Shown here: positions 20,813 through 33,688 of the stretch, in pieces
Numbering within the stretch: the stretch's first letter is position 1
How the letters are laid out: each line of letters opens with the position of its first letter
Notes under the pieces: generated by a model
The model's database searches: none
What the model was told of the DNA's origin: nothing
The model's input: the letters and a program-made list of their open reading frames with translations, nothing else
From: Corticium candelabrum
Lineage: Eukaryota; Porifera; Homoscleromorpha; Homosclerophorida; Plakinidae
Assembly (NCBI RefSeq): GCF_963422355.1
Contig: NC_085099.1
Coordinates: 3,883,820 to 3,947,819 of the forward strand
Direction of reading: 5' to 3'
Length of the DNA stretch: 64,000 nt
Program-made: the position numbers and the translations under genes

Positions 20813-23800
20813 ATTACTTCACACTGACCCACTTAACTGCTCCTAAAACAAAATCATGTGACCTTTACAAAACAAGATTAATCCACTGCAGCTGTTCAAG
20901 CACTAATATAAAACACTGACTTTTTGAGCAACAATTTTTGTTGCGATAACCTTTCAGACATATTGAGCTTAGCACATTGATTGTTAGACAATGGTGGGGG
21001 TGCCAAACCTTTCAAGGTCAACCTGGATATAGTGGTTGCTGTCCACCTTACAACTATGATTAAAGGAACATGCTCATGCTCGCACATGTGCACTTGAGCC
21101 GATTTGGAGTAGCTCTTGCATCAGAGCTATAACAAGTGACATCTGTTCAAGTGCTCTGGCAAGAAATTAATTTTGATCACCAGTAAGTCGCTAGTGCTGT
21201 TCAAAGGTAAATAAATAAAGTTACTACAAGGTTGTCTATTCAGGCATCGATTAACGAGAACAGCACCAGTGTAAACTTTAAACAATGCAACTTCTCAATG
21301 CTCAAAGTAAACTGAGCGTGCCTGCTTACTCAGAGAAAGCCATGACTACAGTAGGTGCATGCTACGTATGGAAACAAGATGCGTACTTTCTGGGTTACGT
21401 CCATACAGCAAGAAACCTCCATCTGACTCAAAGTGGCAAAGTGCTTGTCAAATTTTGCAAAACTAGAATTGAGATTTCAGACAGAAAATTCTGAGAACCA
21501 TATCTATAAGGTCTCTCTACTAGACACAGTCTAACACCTCTTACTACAACATCTTGATCCTCCCAATTCAGGCTACAAAAAGACTTTAGCAAGCTTTGCC
21601 TTCAGTGTGAATTAGAATGTCCAAGACATTGCATATTTCCTGAGCATTAGAACTAGTATACCTAATTCAAACACAAAATGCGCATGTGTTAGTGTGAACG
21701 CGCCACTTTATAATTGTGGGATAATGCCAACCATTGAAGTTTGACAATTAACAGTCAAACGGTTCATACAGGAGTCCCATTAAACATCTAAACTCCCTGA
21801 TATGGGCAATTTCGTCACTTGAATGAGGCTCCAGATGCAGAGCAGTTGGCAACAACCAATAGCTACAAGATTCTAATAAAGTTACAAAATGTTTGTGTGC
21901 TTTCAGGCTGTCTTTGCAACTGCTCTACTGTTATTTCTTACGTCAAGGAAACAAAGATTACAAAACATTTGCGCTTCATCAAAGTGCACATACAAGCATT
22001 TCTCTAAGAGTGCCTGGTAGACATGGTGCTGTAAACAATAAGGTACCAAGTCCACATTGATTGGTGAGATTAGTGTGCACTGCTAATTAGATGATACCCA
22101 AAGATCACATGTGGCTGCATAAACGTGCAATATTTAGTGAGAGCGCAAAGCTCAATGTTATTGATTTTGAAGTGAGTTCAATTACTTCGCACTATGGCAA
22201 CAATGAGATGTAGCTCACACCCTGATTATTGTGATTACCGAGTTTTATAAAATAGAAAGGCCATATATGTATGTACCTTGCAATCTCTGCCTTCTGTTCT
22301 TTTTCAATTTTTTGTAACTGCTTCAGAGCAGCAACAGCACCATCACCTTGCAATCTTTCTTGTTCCTGCCACAAACACAGACAAGCTCACAACAACTGTC
22401 ATGTTGATCAGCAGACAAGAAAGAAAGCTCACATACAAAGCTACCTTAGGGGCCGTCCGTAGTTACCGAATGATTTTAAAATCCGAACAACGTTAGAATT
22501 TCTTCTTACCCACCCACCCACCTACCTAATCCTAACAGCTGTCCATAGTCATGAAACAATTTCTCCTCGCAGCTATTATACGCTGTACCCACTTCTATTT
22601 ATCGAACAAAATCACATCGTGTACTCTACTAAACAGTTTAATAGACTATAGAGTCAGCATGTTCCCTTCTTCTTTCTTCCAGCCCTGCACTTGTGCCCTG
22701 TCTCTTGTTTGTGGCGTTGTAGTTGGTACTGGGTGCTGAATATGTGGCCACAGCCAGTGTATGTACAATTGTGAGAGGGTTTAGGTGCAGCCTGCTGTTC
22801 TGTGTGTGCCTGGACAGCCTCTTTTCTCTTTGAACGGTTATGAATCCTTTGCAAGTGGCGTGTCCTATCTGCCTCAGATTGGAAAACATACCGATTGCAA
22901 AGTTCACAGACATGGTTGACCTTTCCTAGAAGAGACGGCAAACCATAATCTAGTTGGAGGGGCTTGCAACCCATATCCTCCATCAGTGCAGCTTCGAGGA
23001 AAGTACAGTAATGACCCTCATGATTGTTGCTTGGCCGAGGTGTCATCAAACAACCCCCATGCCTACGGAGGAAGTTCACAGCCGTTGTGGCTCTCACGGG
23101 ACGAGTAGAACAGTGATGACAGCTACCAGAGTCACACTTCATAAACTGAAGCATGTGCGTCTTGCGCACAGCATGTGAATGCAGAAACTGCAATTCATTC
23201 AGGATACATTTCATGCCTTCATCTGCTTTCAGCTTTGTACTGCCAGCTGCTGCAAACTCAGTAAGCTTGCTGTGATCATTGTACGGAGATGGTTTCTCAA
23301 GACACATCACACTTGACGACGTGACGGGAAAGCCATCATAGGATATGGCATTCCAGTATGAGTCTAGAACTTTCAGAGCGTTGTCGAAAACGTCAGCTAT
23401 CTTTTTCTCTTTTTCTATATCATCTAACTTTTGCTGCCATGGCGACATTTCACCAGGTAGGCTTGCGGGTAATATCACACCAGCCAGGCTAGATGAAAGT
23501 GGGGACCAGGCATGCTCCACTCGATTGTAACAGCTGTCCCCAGCTGCATGTGTGCACATGATGAGAAAATCTAAGTTTTTATCACGCCACAGTCTACCAA
23601 AGGCAATGATTGTAAGAATTGACTTGATGCTATAATCTGGTCCTCCATCAACGGCGAGGCATATACCAGTTTTTCCACTTCTTATTTCAGTACCAATCAG
23701 CTCATCGAGATCATTGGCATGAGTCTCTGCTGTTGACTCATGAAACCTTCCTGCTCTGTTTTTAACAAACAGTGGACCGGTATGCGGAACAGTGTAGTGC

Positions 23801-26800
23801 AAACGTCCTAGTTTGTCTTTTCTGAAGTGACCAAATTCTGAATATTTTCCATTATCGAACTCGTGCTTGCAAAGCAGTGGAGGCATACTAGAGCTTCTCC
23901 TGACACAACTCCTAATCAGGTTCGTTCTGAGCCTTACCGAATCAGCAGATGCAAGGCGAACTCGTGCCGTATTGTACACTGTACGAGTCTTTGGCCGTCC
24001 TCTAGGTTCCAACCGAAGGTATCCTGAAGGAATGATCTTTGCATTTTGAAAAGGAAAATCATGATCCTTGTACACTGGACCATTTCCAATTGGGAAGAAC
24101 TTTCGCAGTTGGTGGTATCGACTGACAGCTAGTGTGCCAATGTTGACTTTGTTTTTATTGTCGCAACTAAAAGTTGATGTACTGTCAGAATGCTGTTGAG
24201 AAAATTCTAACATGTACCCAACTTGTGCCAGGCAGAAATGGCCATTTTCATGACAACCATGTTCATCATTCCTTTTGCCAGGAACTCGAACATTGAGAAC
24301 ACCGTGGTACCGCCTTGCATTGACAGTCTTCTGTCGAGGAGGCAACATCAGCTGGTGAACCGTAGTCCGACCGATACCTTTGTCCTTCAGTCCAGCGACA
24401 GATGAAAGCAAATGTTGCTGAACCTGAGCAAGTGTGACACCATTAGAATTACCTGCTGTTGTTCGGCGCCTTGCTTGTGCTGTATAGCCATGCATGTTGA
24501 TGAAACTCATAGCAGAACAGATAATCTCAGGAAACTGTTCATGCCGAGCAGGAGGTCCTCGTTTCTTTGCAGGGAGTGTGATAGAAAGTTGTTCCGCCTC
24601 TTGTTGTATCTGGGCATCTCCCTCCTGTTGCATCTGAGCATCTCCCTCTATCTGCTCAGATAGCGCCACTCCTTCATCCTCTTGCACAAGGGATAGTACA
24701 TCAGAGAAGGTGTTACCATTATCTGTGAAGGTCAGGTCAGGCACGTTCACAAGAACGATGTTTTTGGCTGGCTTGTGTAACAAGGACATAACAGGCATCC
24801 AGTGAAGGATTTGGTGTGTCAGTGCCCACTGCACTTTCATGCAGAGTTCGTCTTCTTTGTAATGTATAGTCTGTAGCAAGCCTCTCAATGAAAGCACATT
24901 CACTGCCGCCATGACTTGAGAAGTGTGTACTAGCTCTTCAGCAGAGAGTGGACCACACGTGTCTGCACCGTTTGATTGCAAATCAGCAAGATTGCCAAAG
25001 GCTTTCTCCCAAGACAGTTCACAGCCATTTGTACAGTCTAGTACTAGGTCATCTGCTGGATGCTTCTGCTTCTGCAGCAATTGGGATACGCGTATTTCTA
25101 ATCGTCTGGTTTGGGTCTGCAGCGAGTTTGTAAACTTTAGCAGCCTCGCAGACAGAGCTGCTAGTCCTTCCATCTTCTCTAAAGCCATGCGCACAAATGA
25201 AACACTCAGGAAGTTTGTGGCACTCACGGTTACCTGAGCAACATCACACATTGCAGCCATCAGTTTCTTCTCTTCCGTCACCAGCTCATCTTCTGCTCGA
25301 ATGAGCTGACTATGTCCCCAACGCCACTTTGCGTGTGCTTCATATGTCGCCTGTACCTGTTTGTATGCCAGCCACTGTCTCGCGCACTGACGTAACACGC
25401 CCATAAAATCTGATCTGCCTACAACATCTTCCGTCAGCAATTGAGAGGAGTCAATCCCAATAGCATTCAAGAACTCTGCTTCGGGCCCTCCACTAGCTAC
25501 CTCTATGTCGTCGCCATCTGTGGATACCGAAGCGACCATACTAACCTGGTCATGACGGCCATGACAAGATAGGTGTGAACGCTTCGGTTCCGGTTCATCC
25601 AATCGCCGGAAGTAACCAGTCGTCGCCGCCTTCTCGTCCGCATTGTCCATTCCCTGTTGGACTCCAACGCTCTTGGCTATCACATCATCTCTTGCCTTCC
25701 TGTCCTTCGAGTACTTGTCACGCCATTGGCCTTGTGCCCACTTGAAGAAGTCCTTGCGAGTGCGCTGTCCAGCATCTTGCTGCCACAGAGTTTCGATCAC
25801 TCGTGTGTAATCACTGTCATCTGCACTGCGTTGGAAGAAAGGCTCTCTCTTCCTCTTCCGTACACCAAAGAGAGTCAGCTGCTTTTTCATCACCACTGGA
25901 CAATAAAGAAATCTGCGCATGCGCAGTGATCAAATGATTTCTAATTCGAACAGCCTTCTGACCCACCCACCCACTTTCGAACGTTGTTCGGATTTTAAAA
26001 TCATTCGGTAACTACGGACGGCCCCTTAAATAAACAATGTGGAAATACATTCAATACCATGAAATGTTAAGATACAATGTACATTAATCTGTCCATTTGT
26101 CTGTCTGCCTTAAGTCAATTGGCTTACACTACCTTTTTTAGTTGCTCTTCTATTGCCTGCCTTCTTGCCAATTCACTTTCAAACTGCCCTGCCTTTTTGT
26201 TACGCTGCTCTTCAGCTTCCTTGACAGCTTGCTCATATGCCTTCACATGAAACGTCAACCAATTCCGAAATAACAAAGTACAGCACAACTCACAGATTTC
26301 TTTGCTTTCTCAATGTTTGATTTCATCTTCGCTTCCAAGTCTGCTATTTGACGAGAAGCCTATACTCAAAGATTTGGCTATTATGAAAGCAACTACTGCT
26401 ACAATATCAGTCAGTTTTACCGCTTCTGTAGCTCGACCAGCAGCTGCACGTGCTTTCTGTTTCTCTGAATCAAGATCCCGTTGCAGCTAGAACAAGAACA
26501 GATTAAGTTAAGAACACATTAAATGATACACTCATTGCTGATAACATAAATGCAAACTGACCTCTGCAACACGTGCCTGTCCTTCCTTCAGCTCTTCCGA
26601 CAATTGATTTACCTTTGTAGCTACACAAAAATTAGCCATTATAACAATCTGACAGTATAGTGACATAACATAAATGTGGTAGAATGGCAGTAAGAATCGA
26701 TGTTACCAGCTGCTTCACACAGCAAGTCTAGATAACTAACTAGCTTCCAAATTGTCCATAAAAGTATAATGTAATGCTTGTCACTTTGTTCTCTATCTCT

Positions 26801-27786
26801 AATGCTGTGTATTGTACGTGTGACCCTATTTGTTCACTAAATCTTTCAAAGAATGACAATAAGCATCAGCTTCTTGCAGTTCAGCATCCAAACAGATACA
26901 ACTGCACAATACTACAAGATTTAGTAAATTATTGTAAAATTCATGACCAACTTACATGCTATAACATACAATGAATATGCCTTACAGTCCACAATGCCAT
27001 GAATAAGCACTTTGTTTCACATGTAACTAACTACAAATAGCAAGAGATGCACATATCATGCAATCAAGTGTATTTCTGTAGATGTGCTATTGTGGTGTTT
27101 CATACATAAACCTAATTGTCTATTCCTAAAAGTAGCAAATCATGATATACCAACAATAAAGTATCATTTGCTAAATTTTCATAACAATCCATCAGATAAT
27201 TGACAGAGAAAGTCTACTTACATAGTCATACATTAGCAAAACTGCTGGAAACACAAATCAATGTGCATAAGAGCATGAGCATTCACACATAAACGTGGAC
27301 ATGCAAACTCACACCAGATGCAAGTCTCTTACTAAGCTGTCGAACAGTTGAGTCTTTGGTTAACAGTTCTGAATGAAGCTCGTCCACTTTGTTCTCTGCA
27401 CTTTCTAACTTCTCTTGCACTTCCTCAAATTCCTCAAGTGAAATGCCACCATCAAGAGTAGCACTTGGCACTTCAAAACCCTGGAAATATCATTACAGTA
27501 GCTACAGATATGTATAACTACAACTTTCAAGATACAGACAATCTTCAGATTTCACAACTTCACACAACTTTTCGCAAAATGGTTTGTAAAAAAGAAAAGC
27601 CAAATCATAAACTTTTGACATCCTAGCCTACTTAGTCAGACACACACCAAATGTTACCATTATGTAATTCTACAGTGACATCAAAATCACACTGAAAGCA
27701 TATATATAATCATGCCTCATATAGAGCTAAAATTCAAGACAAACTCTAGAGGTAATTCACTAATATGCATTTGTCATTACTTTGAC

Positions 27787-27824
<38 letters not shown>

Positions 27825-30800
27825 GAATAATAACAAATTGATGGAACATGGACGTCTAGCTGTATCGCTCGTCTCAGAGCTAGCTGAGGAGCACGTTCCT
27901 TGTCGGGAAACCAGGACAGGGCTCGAAAAGTTGGCATCTGGAATCACTGGAGCTGTTTGGAAGACCAGGAATAGTTCTGGGTGTAGGGCGACTGGTTGAA
28001 CCATCTCTCGCGCGGCGTCTGATTTGAATTTGGCTTCAAATCTCGCTGACGAGACACTGTGATGCCCACCGTTCCTAGCAAATCTTGTGTTTCGGCTAAC
28101 AGGAACGGCAATGCAACAAGACGACGGAAATGGACGCAACAAATGAATAGGGAAGTGATGTTTTGTTATTACCACGTGCTGTTGTCATGCAAGTTCTCTG
28201 CTTTCGGAAAACCCATGCATCAGCTGTGGTGTGAACGAAATCCTTCTCCGACTGACGTCTCTGAGCAGCAGCGTTTGGCAGACCAGAAGCGATATCTCCT
28301 AACTTCTGGAAGTCTGACTGAATCAGAGTTGGAGGAGATTAAACGCGAGGCCGCACAGGATAGAAAGCCTGTCTCAGGTTTGTTATCTGTTACGACTGAT
28401 GTTTGTCCTGGCGTGCAGATGTCGGCAGCGTTGGATGTGGTTTCTGCTCTATCAGCTGATAGTTCAGTTGTCACGCCTTTGCTTGACAATGTGTCACCTT
28501 GCATGGCTTCAGTCAGGATGGCGCCTGCTGCATGTGGTGGGAAACCTGTTGTGTCAATGATGCAAGAGGATCATGAGTTTGCTAATCACTTGGAAGATGG
28601 CTCCCTTGTTCAGTCAGTCACTGTTCTCTCTAAGGACTGCTCATCTGCAAGAGATAGTGATGATATCCTATCCGTAGATGACGCTTTGGATTCAGTTCAG
28701 TGCAGTGCTGTCAGGGAATCACCATCCCCTTGTGACTCTGTGAGCTCTGATCTGATGACTACACATCCTAGTATAGCTTCTTGGCTAGACAGGATGGAAA
28801 CTCCTACATCTCAACTCAGTCCAAACTGCTGCCAAACGGAGGATGGTCTTTTGCTTGATAGTGATGCTGCTGTGGACCCTGTACTTCGTCGAGAGTTTCT
28901 TGAGGAGTTGCAGAAAGTCAGGCAAATTCCTATCTGTGAGAGACAACACCTTCCAAGGATCTTTGTGAACAGTGGAACCCTGAAATTTATTGGTGATCTT
29001 AACACGATCATTAATTCGTTGAAAGATGAACCAGATATGAGTGAAATCAGTTACCTGGTATACTCTGCTGCTTTGCTAGTGTCCAAAGGCGAGGCTTAAA
29101 GACAACGAAGTCAACCAATTCTCTAACACCGACATGGAGACGAAAGTTGGATATGGAGATTCTCACACTTCGACGTGCGATCTCACTGTTGCTGAAGGTT
29201 AGAAAGGGTTCATCGGGCATTCGTATGTTACATGAACTCCGACTTCTCCGGCATCGGTTGGGCATTTCCTGTTCGGAGAGTTGTGAAGTCACCATCAATC
29301 AATTGAGAATGGAACTTAAGTACAAGGTCGAGCGGACCAGGAGGCTGGACAAGAATCGTAAGAGACTTCGCCAGAATGGTTTGTTTCAACAAGATGCTGG
29401 ATGGTTTTACAGAGAACTAGGTAAGCAGACTATCCAGGCCACTTCCCCGCCATCTGAGTATGAGATCGAGCAGTATTGGGGTGGTATTTTAGAAACTGAT
29501 GTACATCACAAATGAGTCTGCCTTCTGGCTGAGACGTCAAACCGATGGCGAGACGCACTGGAGAAATGAGCAGTAGTGGTTACCTATCTCAGACAATGAG
29601 GTCACATCGTGTCTCAAAAGGATGGGGAACTGAAAGTCTCCTGGTCCATCCAAGGTTTATGGTTTCTGGGTCAAGTGTACCATGTGTCTTCACACTAATC
29701 TGACTCATAACTACTACAACCTGCTGGTTCAGAATCCAGACTCTGTATCGGACTGGTTGTCTCAAGGAATAACCACTCTGATTCCTACGAATGACAAGAC
29801 TGATCAAGCCAAAAATTACCGGCCTATCACATGTCTGTCTGTCTTCTATAAGACCCTCACCTCAGTCATCAGGCAGAGGATCAGAGAAACCTCATGGCTC
29901 CGGAGCAGAAGGGTTGTCAACAGGGATCTTTTGGTGCAAAGGATCAGCTGTTGATCAACAAGCTGCTTACCAAAGACTGTAAGACCAGGCACAAGACCTT
30001 GAGCATGGCTTGGGTGGACTACCAGAAAGCCTATGACAGCGTGCCACGCAGTTGGTTGCTCCAATGCCTTCAGCTGCATAAGATCAGTCCAGTCTTGTGC
30101 AGGTTCTTGTCACGTGCGATGAAGAGTTGGAGGACATCGGTGGTGCTTTCTTGCAGGAACAGTACGATCAAGACAAGGCTTATGCAGATCAGGGGGGGTA
30201 TTTTCCAAGATGACTCACTTTCTCCACTTCTCTTCTGTATGGCTCTCAATCCTCTGAGTAAGGAGCTGAACAGAACCGGTTACGGCTACCGGATGACCAC
30301 TGGGCATGATGAGACTGCCAAACGTCAGCTCATCAGTCATCTACTTTACATGGATGATCTGAAGCTGTATGGCAGAAACTCTGATCAGTTGGATGGGTTG
30401 TTGCACACGGTTCGTACCTTCTCTGACGACATCCAGCTGAAGTTTGGTCTGGACAAATGTGCTGTTGCACACTTTGTCAATGGCAGCCTATCTGGACACA
30501 ACTCTGGAGTGACGGTAGGAAAAACAGACACCATCAACTGTCTGGAATCGGGTCAAGTCTACAAGTACTTGGGTGTAGATGAGAGTAACGGTATTCAGCA
30601 CAGCATGATACGGGAGAGACTCCGTCGTGAGTACTTCCGCAGAGTGAAGGTGGTTCTCCGGACTGAGTTGTATGGTTGGAACAAGATTCTAGCCATCAAT
30701 GGGTTTGCACTACCAGTTCTCACTTACGGTTTTGGCGTCACTCATTGGGGGTGCACGGACCTGCAGCAGCTCGATTGACGGACCAGAAAGCTCCTCTCTA

Positions 30801-33612
30801 TGCACGGTGTCCACCATCCTTCTGCAGACGTTGATCGACTGTACGCTCCTTGCAGTGATGGGGGTAGGGGGTTACAACAGATTGAGTCGACATATCAATC
30901 TTGTATTGTGAGGCTGAACTGTTACCTTGCTGACAGTTCTGATCCTTTCATGCAGATGATATGGGAGTGTGACTCCGGAAAATCTTCACACTCGATCAAG
31001 CGCATGGCTTGTCGCTTTACTGCACAGCTGCAGAGGAGTCTTGCTTCGGACGACAAGTCGCAGAGCTTACACAGGAATGCATCCATCTCGATTGAAGGTG
31101 ACGTCGAGCAAGCGTCTGAAACAGATGCGAGACATTACCGTACGTGTTGTAGTTCTCTTCGTGTGCGGTCCTGGAGCGGGAAGCCTATGCACGGGCAGTA
31201 TCGCCGTCTCACTGAGCAACCGCCTGTGGACATGAAAGAGACCTACGGACGGCTAAAGGCTGCGAATCTTCCTGCTGCAACTGAGGGACTGGTTGTTGCT
31301 GCTCAAGATCAAGCTCTTCGGACTCGGTACTATGAGCGCAAGATTCTATATCGTGATGTCACTCCTACTTGCCACATGTGCAGTGTAGCCCTGGAAACAG
31401 GCGACCACATTGTGGCAGGCTGTAGTGATTTAGCACCGATGGACTACACTGATCGACACAATCAGGTGGCCTCCATCATTCACTGGGATATTTGTCGTCA
31501 TTTTGGGGTTCCAGTGGAGAGCAGATGGTACTGGCATCATCCTGATAGGCTTGTGAAGACGGATGACTTACTGTGATGTGGGATACCACCATCCCCACTG
31601 CAAGGAAGATCAAAGCCAATTGTCCAGACATCTGTCTCAGAAATAAGAAGGCAAACACTTGTCTTCTTATTGATATCAGCTGTCCTGCTGATGGTAACAT
31701 TGGCAAGAAACATGCTGAGAAGATGGCGAAGTACAGCGACTTGCGAGTGGAGATAAGCTGCACGTGCCATTGTCAAACACTGGTGGTTCCGGTGGTCTTG
31801 GAAGCTTTGGGCACAGTGCACGCAGGTATTGCACGGTGGCTGGACATTATTCCAGGTCATCACAACCTGCAGCACTTACAGAAAACAGTGCTTCTGGAAT
31901 CTACTTGGATCCTTCGTAAAGTCATGTCTTTTTTTCTAGACAGCCGTGATGGTCTAAGTACTTCTGAAGCAGGGTTTGCTTCCGGTACTTGTAATAGACT
32001 TTACAAACCAGACTGATCTGGTTGAGCATGACATAATAATATGGTTTGGGGTTCAAACCCCAGTGACGACAGTAAATTATGAAACTTGTCTGTCTTTCTT
32101 TCTCATGTTTCTCTAGCTTTATCCATGAGACTATGGCTCGTTTCAGTCGTTGGGGAGTTTCTGTGGTCTGGTGAACAGTCCGTTGACGATGACGCTCAGT
32201 GCTTTCCTGGTAGTCATTGATATCCACTAGGCGAGCTGTTCACGAGTTCGCAGTCACCATAATGCCTGCAATCTATATCAAATTGGCTAGTCATTGATCG
32301 CCGTGTGGACTACACAGAAACATGTACCCTGCTGGGCTCACCTGCCGGGTTGGTGAGCGCCCAGATGGGAGTAAAGACCCCACTTGTCCATCACGGAGGG
32401 GCTTAATGACACATATATATTTCTAAATTTTGCAAGCATGCAAACGTAACGTTTCCTCTCTGATAAAAGTAGGGTGGGATGTTCCCTATTAGAAACGAAA
32501 TCACACATTTATGTCGCATTATATAGCCCATCCCATCTAAAAGTAGAAAAGTGAAGAAATAGCTAGGCAAGGCTAGCAGTTGGTATCATGATAAACTGTG
32601 ATCAGTTGAGGTATGAAGTAACTGTTGCAACTAGTCAATTAAATGACATAATATAATGTCTAGTTCAAGGTAATTCATAGTCTAAATATTCAGAAAACTG
32701 AGAAATCTGTGGGTTAAAGTTTGCACATGACCATTAGTCAAATGCATTGGTTCAATGAAATGCCAGTTCAAATAGTTTGGCTAATAATAGTTGAAACAGC
32801 ACAACAATGAATTGGCTACGCTGCAGACTAACCTACCATGCTCTACTGAGGTAATCTATTATGTGCATTCGTGGAAACAGGAATAGATTAAAGATGGGTG
32901 ACAGTGACATTCTGCTGCATGGCAACAGCAGAAGATCGACTCTTGCACTAATTGTAATTGCTAACCTTATTTTTACTGTTCTCATCATTTGCTGACAATG
33001 ATATCATATGACTCATATAGATGGTAACAATACTATACCATAATAGAATTTTAAAAACTTTTTCCTTGAAAAAAGAAATAGATGTAGGAATTGTATAAAA
33101 AGTAATAGAAACAAGATCTATAGATAATATGAACCAAAGCCAGACATCATTAGTGAATCCTTCCAACCCACTATCAGTAAAATGTAGGGAATGTGGTTGG
33201 AAGGATTCACTCATGATGTCTGGCTTTGGTTCATATTATCTATAGATCTTGTTTCTATTACTTTTTATATAATCTCTACATCTATTTCTTTTTTCAGGAA
33301 AAAAGTTTTTAAAATTCTAGTTTGGTAAGTTTTTAGGAGTGCGAAAGCACAGCCTACTCCATTAATTAAACAAAGATTTTATAGCCAAACAACAAGACAC
33401 ATTTTCTAAACTATACTTGGTCTACATGTATAGTCTCATATCTCGAGCATGTGAATCTTACATTTACAGTGTACTTGCAATATGTTAAGAGCTATGCAGT
33501 GTTTGTGTATAGATGGTTTTAATCAGACGTTACATTTAGTTGCAATAATACCACTAGTAAGTATGAAGCTGTGTTCTACTTGCTTCAGAGCTACGAGCAT
33601 ACGTGCATGTAG

Positions 33613-33688
<76 letters not shown>

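Larger units (their letters stand above)
27841..32410 (+). mobile_element. degenerate LINE of the R2/R4 (restriction-like endonuclease) type
   Basis: Plus-strand element in the large intron of the C10orf67-like gene, opposite to the gene. In order: a 5' leader (about 27841-28058), an N-terminal coding block (28059-29099), a linker block, reverse transcriptase (about 29682-30778), a zinc knuckle and a PD-(D/E)xK-like endonuclease block (to 32016), then a 3' UTR to roughly 32410. Frameshifts and stops separate the blocks, so this copy is dead. RT followed by knuckle and C-terminal nuclease, with no apurinic nuclease before RT, is the R2/R4/Dong-group order. Both boundaries are approximate and no target duplication was identified. 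Confidence 0.8.

Noticed and set aside
32040-32075. tRNA-like T-arm GGGGTTCAAACCCC suggesting a tRNA gene or SINE
   Set aside because: No matching acceptor stem, D-arm or A box upstream. It may be a B-box-like coincidence in the LINE 3' region.
32948-33214. 88-codon membrane-like frame on the minus strand
   Set aside because: It is one arm of the foldback at 33044-33319; hydrophobicity comes from AT-rich sequence and there is no splice context.
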